Shown here in pieces: positions 1-9,367 of a stretch of DNA of 64,000 nt. Position 1 is the stretch's first letter; each line of letters opens with the position of its first letter. Both the position numbers and the translations under genes were made by a program. This DNA comes from Winogradskyella endarachnes (GTDB lineage Bacteria > Bacteroidota > Bacteroidia > Flavobacteriales > Flavobacteriaceae). The stretch is from NCBI RefSeq assembly GCF_009741275.1, contig NZ_WOWS01000007.1, positions 62,001-126,000 on the forward strand, read 5' to 3'. Below the pieces are notes generated by a model. That model was given only the letters and a program-made list of their open reading frames with translations, was not told the origin of the DNA and searched no databases.

Positions 1-365
1 AAGGCCATTTTAAATGTGCTGGTGTAGATGGTTTAGATTTAAAAAACAATAACACCTTTGATATAGTAATATCTGCAGGAGTATTACATCATTTAACCGA
101 TGAACAGTGTTTTAATTTATTTAAAATTGCAGTAAAAGCTTTAAAACCAAACGGTCGTTTTATTTCATTTGATGGATGCTATATTCCTAATCAAAATAAA
201 ATCTCAGAATATTTCTTGAAGAAAGATAGAGGTCAATATGTGAGAAATCAAGCTGAATATGAACGTCTCTCTAAAACATACTTTAATTCTGTTAAGTCTA
301 CCATAGATGAATCTTATTTTTATATACCATATACTTCAATTATTATGGATTGCAAAAATAACTAG
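1..365 (+). CDS. SAM-dependent methyltransferase, C-terminal part (partial)
   Basis: The reading frame is open from base 3 to a TAG at 363-365; the start lies left of the window. The translated end contains DIVISAGVLHHLTDEQ followed by a segment with LKPNGRFISFDG. These match motifs III and post-III of class I (methyltransferase type 11/12 fold) enzymes, where the acidic/H-H-L stretch follows the SAM site. The glycine-rich SAM motif is outside the window, so substrate and exact family cannot be told. It converges on typA and shares a bidirectional terminator with it. Confidence 0.75.
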   Translation, partial: GHFKCAGVDGLDLKNNNTFDIVISAGVLHHLTDEQCFNLFKIAVKALKPNGRFISFDGCYIPNQNKISEYFLKKDRGQYVRNQAEYERLSKTYFNSVKSTIDESYFYIPYTSIIMDCKNN

Positions 366-390
366 CTTTAAATTAAACATATGCTTACAA

Positions 391-426
391 AAAAAAGAGA
401 AACACTTTTCAGTATTTCTCTTTTTA
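391..426. terminator. bidirectional hairpin terminator between methyltransferase and typA
   Basis: An 11-bp perfect stem pairs 392-402 (AAAAAGAGAAA) with 415-425 (TTTCTCTTTTT) around a 12-nt loop. A/T runs on both flanks give a U-tail in either direction, as expected between two convergent genes. Confidence 0.75.
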
Positions 427-481
427 TAAATTATAAATCATCTTCGAGATTCTAAAATAAATTCAGAATGACAAAATGGTA

Positions 482-2281
482 TTACATATTTTTGTTACGC
501 TTACGATCTACTTCTTTTAAATAGATTTTTCTAATACGTAAATGGTTTGGTGTTACCTCAACATACTCATCTTTCTGAATATATTCTAAAGCTTCTTCTA
601 AAGAAAACTTAATTGCTGGTACAATCTTAGCTTTATCATCTGCACCAGAAGAACGTACGTTACTTAATTTTTTAGTTTTAGTTACGTTAACCGTCATATC
701 ATCACCACGAGAATTTTCTCCAATCACTTGACCTTCGTAAATATCTTCACCTGGATCAACGAAAAACTTACCTCTATCTTGTAATTTATCTATAGAATAA
801 GGAATTGCTTGTCCGTTTTCCATAGATACTAAAGATCCATTTTGACGTTCTGGAATCCCTCCTTTAAGTGGCTTATAATCTACAAAACGGTGTGCCATAA
901 TGGCTTCACCTGCAGTAGCCGTTAATAATTGATTTCTTAAACCAATAATACCACGAGATGGCACCAAAAATTCACAAACCATACGGTCACCTTTAGCTTC
1001 CATACTCGTCATTTCACCCTTACGCATTGTTACCATTTCAATCGCTTTACCTGAAACATTTTCTGGTAAATCAATGGTCATTTCTTCAAAAGGTTCACAT
1101 TTTACACCATCAATTTCTTTAATGATTACTTGTGGCTGACCAATTTGAAGTTCGTAACCTTCACGACGCATTGTTTCAATTAATACTGACAAGTGCAATA
1201 CACCTCTACCAAAAACCATAAATTTATCTGCACTATCTGTTTCTTCAACACGTAATGCCAAGTTCTTTTCTAACTCCTTTGTTAAACGGTCTTTAATATG
1301 ACGCGATGTTACAAACTTTCCGTCTTTACCAAAGAAAGGCGAATCGTTAATGGTAAATAACATACTCATTGTTGGCTCATCAATAGCAATTGTTTTTAAT
1401 GCTTCAGGGTTTTCTGCATCAGCTACTGTGTCTCCAATTTCAAAACCATCTAAACCTACAATGGCACAAATATCGCCTGTTTGTACTTCTTCTACTTTTA
1501 AACGACCTACACCTTCAAACGTATGTAATTCTTTAATTTTACTCTTAACAATAGAACCATCTCTTTTTACTAATGAGATTTGTTGGTTTACTTTTAAGCT
1601 ACCTCTAGTTAAACGACCAATAGCAATTCTTCCTGTAAAAGAAGAATAATCTAAAGATGTAATTAACATCTGCGTTGTACCTTCTTCAAATTTTGGCTCT
1701 GGTATATGTTCAATCACCATATCTAATAATGGCTCTATATTTTCCGTTTCATTTTGCCAATCATCACTCATCCAGTTATTCTTTGCAGAACCGTAAACTG
1801 TAGGGAAATCTAATTGCCATTCTTCTGCACCAAGCTCAAACATTAGGTCAAACACTTTTTCGTGTACTTCATCTGGAGTACAGTTTTCTTTATCTACTTT
1901 GTTTACAACCACACATGGTTTTAAACCTAGATTAATAGCTTTCTGTAATACAAAACGTGTTTGTGGCATTGGTCCCTCAAAAGCATCTACTAAAAGTAAA
2001 ACACCGTCTGCCATATTTAATACACGCTCTACCTCTCCTCCAAAATCGGCGTGACCTGGTGTATCTATAACATTAATTTTTGTATCCTTGTAAGTTACTG
2101 ATACATTTTTTGATGTAATAGTAATACCACGCTCTCGTTCTAAATCATTATTATCTAGAATTAATTCTCCTGTTTTTTCATTTTCACGAAATAATTGACA
2201 GTGGTGCATAATCTTATCTACCAATGTTGTTTTACCGTGATCGACGTGTGCAATAATTGCGATGTTTTTAATCTTAGTCAT
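482..2281 (-). CDS. typA: ribosome-associated GTPase TypA/BipA
   Basis: A translational GTPase of the EF-G-like BipA family that acts on the ribosome in stress adaptation and subunit assembly. All G motifs are visible: AHVDHGKTTL (residues 11-20, P-loop), RERGITI (49-55, switch I), DTPGH (73-77, switch II) and NKVD (127-130). They are followed by the beta-barrel domain, two EF-G-like domains and the BipA C-terminal domain. The length of 599 aa is normal for the family. It stands alone, with a TACATTTG -7 candidate just upstream on the minus strand. The C-terminus ends in a lysine/arginine-rich tail. Confidence 0.97.
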   Translation of the reverse strand: MTKIKNIAIIAHVDHGKTTLVDKIMHHCQLFRENEKTGELILDNNDLERERGITITSKNVSVTYKDTKINVIDTPGHADFGGEVERVLNMADGVLLLVDAFEGPMPQTRFVLQKAINLGLKPCVVVNKVDKENCTPDEVHEKVFDLMFELGAEEWQLDFPTVYGSAKNNWMSDDWQNETENIEPLLDMVIEHIPEPKFEEGTTQMLITSLDYSSFTGRIAIGRLTRGSLKVNQQISLVKRDGSIVKSKIKELHTFEGVGRLKVEEVQTGDICAIVGLDGFEIGDTVADAENPEALKTIAIDEPTMSMLFTINDSPFFGKDGKFVTSRHIKDRLTKELEKNLALRVEETDSADKFMVFGRGVLHLSVLIETMRREGYELQIGQPQVIIKEIDGVKCEPFEEMTIDLPENVSGKAIEMVTMRKGEMTSMEAKGDRMVCEFLVPSRGIIGLRNQLLTATAGEAIMAHRFVDYKPLKGGIPERQNGSLVSMENGQAIPYSIDKLQDRGKFFVDPGEDIYEGQVIGENSRGDDMTVNVTKTKKLSNVRSSGADDKAKIVPAIKFSLEEALEYIQKDEYVEVTPNHLRIRKIYLKEVDRKRNKNM

Positions 2282-2305
2282 AACTGATGCTGATTTTTAA
2301 GCGTG

Positions 2306-2313
2306 CAAATGTA
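2306..2313 (-). promoter_or_regulatory. candidate -7 element of typA
   Basis: The minus strand reads TACATTTG, a full match to the Bacteroidota -7 consensus TAnnTTTG, 25 bases before the typA start. No clear TTG at the -33 position was seen. Confidence 0.4.
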
Positions 2314-2495
2314 CGTCTTATTCTGCTTTTTACGTTAATAATATGTTATTATTTCACTTTGAAGCTTAATGTAGCCTTATTTTAGAGTAAATATATGAAT
2401 TACAGCATTAAAGCTAACTTTTAAAGACTTATCCCTAACTAGGTATTTAAATAAACATATATTTAGATTAAATCCTAACCCTTAATATTTAGCAA

Positions 2496-2855
2496 ATGTA
2501 CTCTATAAGCAAACTCACTAAGTTTATTCCTTATCTTTATTTTTTATCCGTTATCACCTATTGGTTTACAACATTTAATAAACTAGAAGGTATTATTGCC
2601 TATCCTATTTTACTTTGTGGTATTCCATTTATATGGCAACTTTTTAAACCTAGTCGTCAATTAAATTTTAGCCTGGGTATTATTTTTGTTTGTCTATCCT
2701 CTTATCTGGTATTTGCCTACCTATTTAATATTTTACATATTTTAAACTGGACAGAAACCATTGAAAAAATTCTATTCTATAGTGGCATTTTAGTGGTTGG
2801 TAATGTTTTTATGTCTCTTTGGATGATTAGAAATAGTATGAATAAGGTATTTTGA
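2496..2855 (+). CDS. small four-segment membrane protein, unknown function
   Basis: A 119-aa protein with four hydrophobic stretches (about residues 10-27, 32-48, 57-77 and 88-110), so an inner-membrane protein. No catalytic motif and no recognised family. It is flanked by typA (opposite strand) and kdsA, with 185 bases before kdsA, so it is probably its own transcription unit. The 214 bases between it and typA are A/T-rich and show only the typA promoter. Confidence 0.6.
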   Translation: MYSISKLTKFIPYLYFLSVITYWFTTFNKLEGIIAYPILLCGIPFIWQLFKPSRQLNFSLGIIFVCLSSYLVFAYLFNILHILNWTETIEKILFYSGILVVGNVFMSLWMIRNSMNKVF

Positions 2856-3005
2856 GTGTTGGTTGTTGGTAAAATATGAATTTATCTTCGGAACTATGAG
2901 GCTTTGACACCTACCAAATTGTTAATGTAGAATACCTTGCAATTAACGAATAGTTCATTGCATAAATGTTGTTTCTATTAAGGTTTAAAAGTTATAGTTA
3001 AATAG

Positions 3006-3013
3006 TATATTTG
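3006..3013 (+). promoter_or_regulatory. candidate -7 element of kdsA
   Basis: TATATTTG matches the Bacteroidota consensus TAnnTTTG, 27 bases upstream of the kdsA ATG. The -33 TTG is not evident. Confidence 0.45.
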
Positions 3014-3040
3014 CACACTAATTATTGCCTTTAAATTGAT

Positions 3041-3859
3041 ATGGATTTAAAACTTATTCCTAAATTAAAACATACAGATTCTAAAAACTTCTTTTTACTA
3101 TGTGGACCATGCGCTATAGAAGGCGAAGACATGGCCTTACGTATTGCAGAAAACGTAATTAAGATAACCGACAAATTAGAAATTCCCTACATTTTTAAAG
3201 GCAGTTTTAAAAAAGCCAACAGAAGTAGAATTGATAGTTTTACAGGTATTGGTAACGAAAAAGCACTAAAAATTCTTAAAAAAGTTTCTAAAACATTTGA
3301 TGTTCCAACGGTTACTGATATCCATGAAGCATCTGATGCCGTAATGGCTGCAGAATATGTAGATGTATTACAAATTCCTGCATTTTTAGTTCGCCAAACA
3401 GATTTAGTAGTTGCTGCAGCCAAAACAGGTAAAGTAGTCAACTTAAAAAAAGGACAATTTATGAGTCCCGAAGCCATGAAACACGCTGTACAAAAAGTAA
3501 AGGATGTTGGTAATGAACAAGCTTGGATTACAGACAGAGGAACTATGTTTGGTTACCAAGATATGATTGTAGATTTTAGAGGTATACCAACCATGCGTAA
3601 ATTTGCACCTACTGTTTTAGATGTAACACACTCTTTACAACAACCTAACCAAAGTATCGGTGTAACTGGCGGACGACCAGATATGATTGAAACCATAGCC
3701 AGAGCAGGTGTTGTTAATAATGTAGATGGTTTATTTATTGAAACTCATTTTGATCCTGCTAACGCAAAGAGTGACGGTGCCAACATGTTGCATTTAGATA
3801 ATTTAGAAGGACTGTTGAGCAATTTGATTGCTATACGCAAAACAATTAATTTGTTATAA
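3041..3859 (+). CDS. kdsA: 3-deoxy-8-phosphooctulonate (KDO8P) synthase
   Basis: Condenses phosphoenolpyruvate with arabinose 5-phosphate to KDO 8-phosphate, the committed step to the Kdo sugar of lipopolysaccharide, in the cytosol. Family motifs visible are LLCGPCAIE (19-27), the KANRS loop, QIPAFLVRQTDL and DVTHSLQ. The residue after GP is Cys24, where E. coli has Asn. Together with the His of DVTHS, the Glu of IETHFDP and the Asp of KSDGAN this completes the ligand set of the metal-dependent class. Length of 272 aa is typical. Confidence 0.95.
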   Translation: MDLKLIPKLKHTDSKNFFLLCGPCAIEGEDMALRIAENVIKITDKLEIPYIFKGSFKKANRSRIDSFTGIGNEKALKILKKVSKTFDVPTVTDIHEASDAVMAAEYVDVLQIPAFLVRQTDLVVAAAKTGKVVNLKKGQFMSPEAMKHAVQKVKDVGNEQAWITDRGTMFGYQDMIVDFRGIPTMRKFAPTVLDVTHSLQQPNQSIGVTGGRPDMIETIARAGVVNNVDGLFIETHFDPANAKSDGANMLHLDNLEGLLSNLIAIRKTINLL

Positions 3860-3913
3860 AAACTCTTATCATTCATTTATTCACTAACATCAACTACTTT
3901 TTAGTGTTGAATT

Positions 3914-4771
3914 ATGACACATTTATTTAAAATCACCTTAATTATTGCGTTCTCAATTTCGTTTTTATTTGTAAATGCACAAAATTCAGAACCTACAAAG
4001 TATACAGCTAATAACAAAGGAAAATTCTTTATAAGTTGGGGTGGAAATAGAGGTTCCTATTCAAAATCAGATATACGATTTAAAGGCGATGATTACGATT
4101 TTACAATAGAAGACGCTACAGCAAAAGACAAACCAAAAGGTTGGCATATAGATTATATAAATCCGGCAAATATGACCATTCCTCAAACCAATTTTAAAAT
4201 TGGTTATTTTATTTCGGATCATTATACAATTTCATTAGGTGTTGATCATATGAAATATGTAATGAATAGAGATCGATATAGAACTGTAAACGGTTATATA
4301 GATTTACCAGATGACGAAGCAGGAAGCGTTTTTAATGGAACTTTTAATAACGAAATACTCTTAGTTTCATCAGAATTATTAAAATTTGAGCATACAGACG
4401 GCCTTAACTATGTGCATACAGAAATTGCGAGATATGATGATATTTCGTCTTTGTTCGGCATAACAAACACAGATGCTTTTCAAATTAATATTACTGAAGG
4501 TTTGGGTGCTGGTATGCTGTACCCAAAGACAAACACCACACTACTGCTTAAGGAACGTTATGACGATTTTCATATTTCAGGTTATGGTTTATCCGCAAGA
4601 ATAGGTTTAAACTTTACGTTTTTCAAATACTTTTTCATTCAACTCGATGCCAAAGGCGGCTATATTGACATGAATAATATTAGAACAACAAGAAGTAGCT
4701 CTGATCATGCGGAACAAAATTTTTATTTCTTTGAACGTATTTTTGCTCTAGGTGGTATTTTTAGATTGTAA
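3914..4771 (+). CDS. secreted outer-membrane beta-barrel-like protein
   Basis: A 285-aa protein with a signal peptide (residues 1-22, ending VNAQ) and alternating aromatic/polar strands such as FKIGYFISDHYTISLGVDHM and a C-terminal GLNFTFFKYFFIQLDAKGGY segment. It ends in an aromatic-rich strand (FALGGIFRL), as in outer-membrane barrels. No porin subfamily is recognised. It lies 54 bases after kdsA, so read-through from kdsA is possible. Function unknown. Confidence 0.65.
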   Translation: MTHLFKITLIIAFSISFLFVNAQNSEPTKYTANNKGKFFISWGGNRGSYSKSDIRFKGDDYDFTIEDATAKDKPKGWHIDYINPANMTIPQTNFKIGYFISDHYTISLGVDHMKYVMNRDRYRTVNGYIDLPDDEAGSVFNGTFNNEILLVSSELLKFEHTDGLNYVHTEIARYDDISSLFGITNTDAFQINITEGLGAGMLYPKTNTTLLLKERYDDFHISGYGLSARIGLNFTFFKYFFIQLDAKGGYIDMNNIRTTRSSSDHAEQNFYFFERIFALGGIFRL

Positions 4772-4774
4772 ACA

Positions 4775-5143
4775 TTAGTTCTTTTTATAAAAGCCTTTTT
4801 CCTTAATGGCTTCAACTTCTTTTAAAATTGAAATTAAAATAGAATCGTCTATATCTACTAGCGATTTATAACGTAGTGATTTTACTACTTTTCGTTTTTC
4901 GGTTACCAAATAAGTATCCCATTCTTTAGATAATTGGGCAGAGTGCCAAAAACCAACATCTACATAATCTTTACTTTGATTAATATAGCATATTGGACGC
5001 TTATCAATGTAATAGCAAGGCAAGCGCCATTTGTATAACAATACAGCTTCTGGCAAGGTATGAGCTATTAATACTTGCAAATGCAAACAAATAGCTTTGT
5101 AAGGTTCTGGTTGTTTTAAGATGTATTCTTCAGCTGGATTCAA
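4775..5143 (-). CDS. DUF1801 family protein
   Basis: A 122-aa cytosolic protein with the DUF1801 (YdhG-like) pattern: a start with AEEYILKQPEP, the central YKWRLPCYY stretch, VDVGFWHSAQL, and a helical end with KSLRYKSLVDID. The biochemical role of this family is not established. It converges with the barrel protein; only 3 bases separate the two stop codons. Confidence 0.75.
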   Translation of the reverse strand: MNPAEEYILKQPEPYKAICLHLQVLIAHTLPEAVLLYKWRLPCYYIDKRPICYINQSKDYVDVGFWHSAQLSKEWDTYLVTEKRKVVKSLRYKSLVDIDDSILISILKEVEAIKEKGFYKKN

Positions 5144-5224
5144 ATTATAATGTAATAATTATCATTTATACAAGATACACCAAATCTAGCTACAACAATT
5201 AAAAATTAATATTAAATAATTATA

Positions 5225-7771
5225 TCATCCACACTTAGAATACCCACAACTTTTACATTTTAAACAGCCTTCTTCAAAAATTAAACCTTCTGGGTCATTA
5301 CAGCTTGGGCATTTTTTATCTACAGCTTCTGCGCCTTCTGGCACAAAACGTTTTAAGGCTCTCGCCACACCATTTTTCCAAGTATTAATATGGTCGTCGT
5401 ATAAATTTAAATTCTGAATTAAATCTACTACATAAGGCATTGGCATGCCGTGACGTAACACACCAGAAATAAGCTTGGCGTAATTCCAAAATTCCTTATT
5501 AAACGAGCGCGACAAACCTTCAATAGTAATTTTGTAACCTTCGTTATCTATATACTGAAAATCGTAACGAGAGGATTCGTCTTCATTTCTACCTTTTAAA
5601 ACCCAACCTTTTACAACCCATTGTGGTAAATTAAACGCATCCTTCATTTCACCTGTAAAAATTTCATAAGGTCGTCCGTCTACAAATCCTATAACGGCCA
5701 ACCATTTTTCAGACTCATTATGAAAACGCACTACTTCTGCTTCAATTTTATCTGGTCGTTTAGCTACTAGAGTTTCATTAGAATTTTTAGTTTCTTTTTC
5801 TGATTTCTCATCTGTTGAAACTAAAATTCCACTGCGAGAACCATCTCTATAAACCGTAATACCTTTTAGTCCTTTTTGCCAAGAATCTATATAAATATCG
5901 CCTACCAAATCTACAGTAACTTCAGCTGCTAAATTTATGGTTGAACTAATAGAATGAGTGGTATATTTTTGAACTAAGGCCTGCATTTCAACGCGTTTTT
6001 TCCAGTCTATTTCTGGAGCGGTTGCACCTGCATAAGGACTATCAATAATTTCAGTATTACCAGTTGTGTTCATCCAAGTTTCAAACTTTTTATGATACAC
6101 AGTAAATTCTTCAAAACCATCTCCTAAATCATCAATAAAATCTACTTTAGAGTTTTCATCATTTGTATTTACTTTTCGTCGTCTTATGTAAGACAATAAA
6201 AACACAGGTTCTATACCAGAAGAGACTTGCGCCAACATACTTAATGAACCTGTTGGTGCAACCGTACTAATTGATATATTTCTGCGACCATGCTGCATCA
6301 TTCTTGTATAAGTATCTGGAAATTCTTCTGCCAACATTTGTACAAATTCTGAGGTATCTTCTATATTTCTATTAAACACTTCAAACTGACCTCTTGTAAT
6401 GGCCATATCTATACTACTATCAAATTCGGCCGTCATTTTGGTTTTCATTACCTCATCAACAACGGTTAAAGCTTGTTCTGTGTCAAATTTAATTCCTAAA
6501 GCTGCAATAGTATCTGCAAGTGCTGTAAATCCTAAACCTGTTCGTCTTCCTTTTTTACCAGTTTCCTTTAATAATTCCCAAGTTTCTTTTTCTGTTCGCT
6601 TAATAGTATCTGGCTCAGGATCTTGATTAATTTTATTTAAAATTCGTTCTACAGCCTCTAATTCTAAATCTACTAAATCATCCATAAGGCGTTGAGTTTC
6701 GTATACCACTTCATAGAATTTCTTAAAATTAAATTTCGCTTTTTTAGTAAATGGAGCTTCAACAAAACTGAACAAATTCACCGCAATTAGCCTGCAACTG
6801 TCTCCACCTTGCATGGCTATTTCAGAACATGGATTGGTAGAACTATTTTTAAACTCAGGATACACAGAAGATGTAGAATAGTGATGTTGTCTATCCCAAA
6901 AAATCAAACCTGGTTCTGCCGTATTATGTGCACAGGTAATAATTTTATCCCAAAGATCTTTAGCATCAATTTCCTTAGTGTATTTTGGAGTTTTACTTTC
7001 TATAGGCCATTGTAGAGTAAACTTAGTATCATTAACTACTGCTTGCATAAATTCATCTGACAAACGTATAGAAATATTGGCACCTGTAATCTTGGTTAAG
7101 TCTTGTTTTATAGTAATAAAGTCTTCTATATCTGGATGTTTTACATCCATAGTTAACATTAGTGCGCCACGTCTTCCATTCTGAGCAACTTCTCGGGTTG
7201 TATTAGAAAAACGATTCATAAAAGAAACCGCTCCTGTGGTAGAACCAGCAGCATTAGAAACCAAAGCATCTTTAGGCCTTAATTCTGATAAATCTACGCC
7301 TACACCACAGCGTCTTTTAAACAATTGTGCCAATTGCTCATCCGTATAACATACGCCTCCATATGAATCTAAAACCGATGGCACAACAATACAATTAGAC
7401 AAGGAAGCAATAACATAATCATTTCCTAAACCAAACATTACACTGCCTTGTGGAATAACATATTTAAAATCTTTAAAGAGTTTGTAAATTTTATTTTGGT
7501 CTAATGGTTTTCTTTTTTTTCCGTAAGCTGATAAATTATCTTTAACCGTTTCTTTTAAGTTATATTTTTGCTCAACACGAGCAAATTGTTTTGCCATACG
7601 TAAATGCATGTCATCAGGAGATTTTTCTAAAAAATTACCATCTTTATCTTTTAAACAATACTTATTAATCCAAGTGGTAGCAGCAAGTTCATCATTATTA
7701 AAATAATGTAAAGACTTTTCTAAAACTTCATTGTAAGTATATGATTTTGAAGGCGAAACAATTTGACTCAT
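5225..7771 (-). CDS. nrdJ: adenosylcobalamin-dependent class II ribonucleotide reductase
   Basis: Reduces ribonucleotides to deoxyribonucleotides with a coenzyme-B12-generated thiyl radical, without needing or being harmed by oxygen. The catalytic set is visible: redox cysteines Cys127 (SLSNCIVVP) and Cys326 (GGDSC), the thiyl Cys315 with Asn313 and Glu317 (NPCSE), and the STVAPTGSLS loop. The end carries a zinc-ribbon-like CPSC...CLKCKSCGYSKCG, as in many NrdJ proteins. Length 848 aa. It has an activator-type palindrome in front of its promoter (7838-7849), which suggests induction at low oxygen. No cobalamin riboswitch fits in the 113-base leader. Confidence 0.95.
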   Translation of the reverse strand: MSQIVSPSKSYTYNEVLEKSLHYFNNDELAATTWINKYCLKDKDGNFLEKSPDDMHLRMAKQFARVEQKYNLKETVKDNLSAYGKKRKPLDQNKIYKLFKDFKYVIPQGSVMFGLGNDYVIASLSNCIVVPSVLDSYGGVCYTDEQLAQLFKRRCGVGVDLSELRPKDALVSNAAGSTTGAVSFMNRFSNTTREVAQNGRRGALMLTMDVKHPDIEDFITIKQDLTKITGANISIRLSDEFMQAVVNDTKFTLQWPIESKTPKYTKEIDAKDLWDKIITCAHNTAEPGLIFWDRQHHYSTSSVYPEFKNSSTNPCSEIAMQGGDSCRLIAVNLFSFVEAPFTKKAKFNFKKFYEVVYETQRLMDDLVDLELEAVERILNKINQDPEPDTIKRTEKETWELLKETGKKGRRTGLGFTALADTIAALGIKFDTEQALTVVDEVMKTKMTAEFDSSIDMAITRGQFEVFNRNIEDTSEFVQMLAEEFPDTYTRMMQHGRRNISISTVAPTGSLSMLAQVSSGIEPVFLLSYIRRRKVNTNDENSKVDFIDDLGDGFEEFTVYHKKFETWMNTTGNTEIIDSPYAGATAPEIDWKKRVEMQALVQKYTTHSISSTINLAAEVTVDLVGDIYIDSWQKGLKGITVYRDGSRSGILVSTDEKSEKETKNSNETLVAKRPDKIEAEVVRFHNESEKWLAVIGFVDGRPYEIFTGEMKDAFNLPQWVVKGWVLKGRNEDESSRYDFQYIDNEGYKITIEGLSRSFNKEFWNYAKLISGVLRHGMPMPYVVDLIQNLNLYDDHINTWKNGVARALKRFVPEGAEAVDKKCPSCNDPEGLIFEEGCLKCKSCGYSKCG

Positions 7772-7807
7772 ATCGGAAATAGGTTTGAATAAAAATTAAG
7801 TGAAGTA

Positions 7808-7849
7808 CAAAATTAATGCTCAACTCATCCCAGATTATGACAAAAGTCA
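7808..7849 (-). promoter_or_regulatory. nrdJ promoter with TGAY-N4-RTCA activator site
   Basis: The palindrome TGACAAAAGTCA lies at 7838-7849. On the minus strand a perfect -7 element TAATTTTG runs from 7815 to 7808. The distance from palindrome centre to the first T of the -7 element is 28.5 bp, one less than in the other eight promoters of this set. In transcription direction the site reads TGACTTTTGTCAT. Confidence 0.7.
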
Positions 7850-7884
7850 TACTTGTTAATAACTACAATGGATTGTTAATTGTT

Positions 7885-8238
7885 TTAAAAAATTCGTAAA
7901 ATCCCAATTACAAGTAAGGCAATACCAATAATGGCTTTAAAAGGCATTAATGATGCTGAGATTTTTCTTAATGTTGCTTCTAAAGCCGGAACTTTACTAA
8001 AAACATGCGTTAATAAAAGAATACCACCTAAAATACTTACAATATTTAAAAGTAAACCACCTCTTATAGTAAGTATAGATAAAATAACAAGCGCACCACC
8101 AATTACGGTTTGAAAAGGCACCAATTTACTAGCTATATTATTAAAAAAATTGCTTTCACCATCCCATTTATCTAGTGTTGCAAGACCAAGTAAAATGCCA
8201 CCAGAAATATTTGCTATTGTTAAGAGTAATCCAATCAT
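7885..8238 (-). CDS. small membrane protein with duplicated halves
   Basis: A 117-aa, strongly hydrophobic inner-membrane protein with four predicted segments. The two halves look homologous: SKLVPFQTVIGGALVILSIL in the first half and ASLMPFKAIIGIALLVIGIL in the second, each preceded by a GGILL stretch. Function unknown. It lies upstream of nrdJ on the same strand, but the activator site sits between them, so nrdJ has its own promoter. Confidence 0.65.
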   Translation of the reverse strand: MIGLLLTIANISGGILLGLATLDKWDGESNFFNNIASKLVPFQTVIGGALVILSILTIRGGLLLNIVSILGGILLLTHVFSKVPALEATLRKISASLMPFKAIIGIALLVIGILRIF

Positions 8239-8296
8239 TTCGTGTTAATTTTAATAGTTGTTAGATTATAAATTTAGCTAAAACTGAAAAATAAAT

Positions 8297-8347
8297 TTGT
8301 TGAAACCATATATTTTATTTTACTTTGTATTTCAAAGTACTTTAAAT
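8297..8347 (+). promoter_or_regulatory. promoter and overlapping inverted-repeat operator
   Basis: A TTG at 8297-8299 and TTACTTTG at 8320-8327 form a near-consensus promoter with 20-bp spacing. The -7 element overlaps ACTTTG-N5-CAAAGT (8322-8338), continued by ACTTTAAAT to 8347, directly before the ATG. The same 26-bp pattern recurs at 10499-10524. A repressor bound here would block the polymerase. The winged-helix gene at 9368 is the obvious candidate. Confidence 0.65.
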
Positions 8348-8959
8348 ATGAGCGATAAAGATTATCTAAAAGACATTAGTGAGATTAAAAATTTAATGAA
8401 TAAATCGTCACGATTTATTTCTTTAAGTGGACTGTCTGGCGTTTTAGCTGGTATTTATGCTCTGATTGGAGCAGCGATTGCCTATTGGTTAGTAATGACG
8501 TACAGTAATGGTATTCTATACATATTTCACGGTTGGGTATTTTGGGCTTGCATGGCTGTTTTAATGATGATTGCAATAATGAGTGCTGTTACTGGTATAA
8601 TTCTTACCACAAAAAAAGCTAAAAAAACAGGCGACAAAATGTGGGACAACTCCTCTAAACGCTTATTGTTAAATTTTCTCATTCCATTAGCCGTTGGTGG
8701 TATTTATTGCCTTATTATTTTAAGTCAAGGTACTTACGGACAAACAGGTGGTTTAATGCTTATTTTTTACGGTTTGGCTTTAGTTAGTGCTTCAAAATAT
8801 AGTATAGGCGACATTCAATATTTGGGCTATATTCAGATTATATTAGGACTAATTGCTAGTTATTATCCTGGCTATGGATTTTGGCTTTGGGCAATAGGCT
8901 TTGGTCTAATGCATATTATTTATGGTACTTGGATGCATTTTAAATACGATACTAACTAG
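8348..8959 (+). CDS. multi-pass membrane protein, regulator-linked family
   Basis: A 203-aa protein with a polar start (MSDKDYLKDISEIKNLMNKS) and six hydrophobic segments after residue 30, including RFISLSGLSGVLAGIYALIG. This kind of protein is seen in other flavobacteria next to the same small winged-helix regulator; its function is unknown. The ATG at 8348 is chosen over an in-frame ATG 51 bases upstream because the earlier one lies inside the promoter, upstream of the expected transcription start. It heads the 8348-10441 transcription unit. Confidence 0.75.
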   Translation: MSDKDYLKDISEIKNLMNKSSRFISLSGLSGVLAGIYALIGAAIAYWLVMTYSNGILYIFHGWVFWACMAVLMMIAIMSAVTGIILTTKKAKKTGDKMWDNSSKRLLLNFLIPLAVGGIYCLIILSQGTYGQTGGLMLIFYGLALVSASKYSIGDIQYLGYIQIILGLIASYYPGYGFWLWAIGFGLMHIIYGTWMHFKYDTN

Positions 8960-8966
8960 ACTATAA

Positions 8967-9335
8967 ATGACGTATTTAAAAAACATAATTGTTTACAGTT
9001 TAGCTTTAGTTCTGTTACTATCTTGTAGTTTCAATGAAGGAAACTTCACAGTTATAAACAAGAGTGATTTTAAAATTGACTCTTTGAGTATTCAACCAGA
9101 TTCTAAGCATCAAATGTTTAGTTTAGATAAAAATGAATCTATTACAGTTAATACAAATATGAATTCCGTTGATATTGATGGAAGTTATATAATATCGTTT
9201 AAACGCGATAACAAAACAATGACAGAAAAACAATTTGGATACTATACAAACGGCTATCAAATTGAAGACATTATTAATATTACAGTTTTAAATGACACTA
9301 TTTTGATTAATAGTAAATTTGACAAAACATATTAA
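8967..9335 (+). CDS. small lipoprotein, unknown function
   Basis: 122 aa with a lipoprotein signal: hydrophobic SLALVLLLSC, lipidation at Cys20. The mature part is about 100 residues, beta-rich and polar, with no recognised family. It lies 7 bases after the membrane protein and 32 bases before the regulator, so it is probably co-transcribed with both. Confidence 0.65.
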   Translation: MTYLKNIIVYSLALVLLLSCSFNEGNFTVINKSDFKIDSLSIQPDSKHQMFSLDKNESITVNTNMNSVDIDGSYIISFKRDNKTMTEKQFGYYTNGYQIEDIINITVLNDTILINSKFDKTY

Positions 9336-9367
9336 AGACAGAAATTCCCGCAGTTGCAGGAAATACT

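Noticed and set aside
1350-1649. Long plus-strand open frame inside typA
   Set aside because: Antisense shadow of a confidently identified gene; the same holds for other antisense frames inside nrdJ, dsbD, trpE, alaS and the stress genes.
7772-7884. Possible cobalamin riboswitch before nrdJ
   Set aside because: The leader is about 35-110 bases, too short, and shows no B12-box-like sequence; a protein site explains regulation better.
8297-8347. Earlier ATG for the membrane protein at 8348
   Set aside because: It lies within the promoter, upstream of the expected transcription start.
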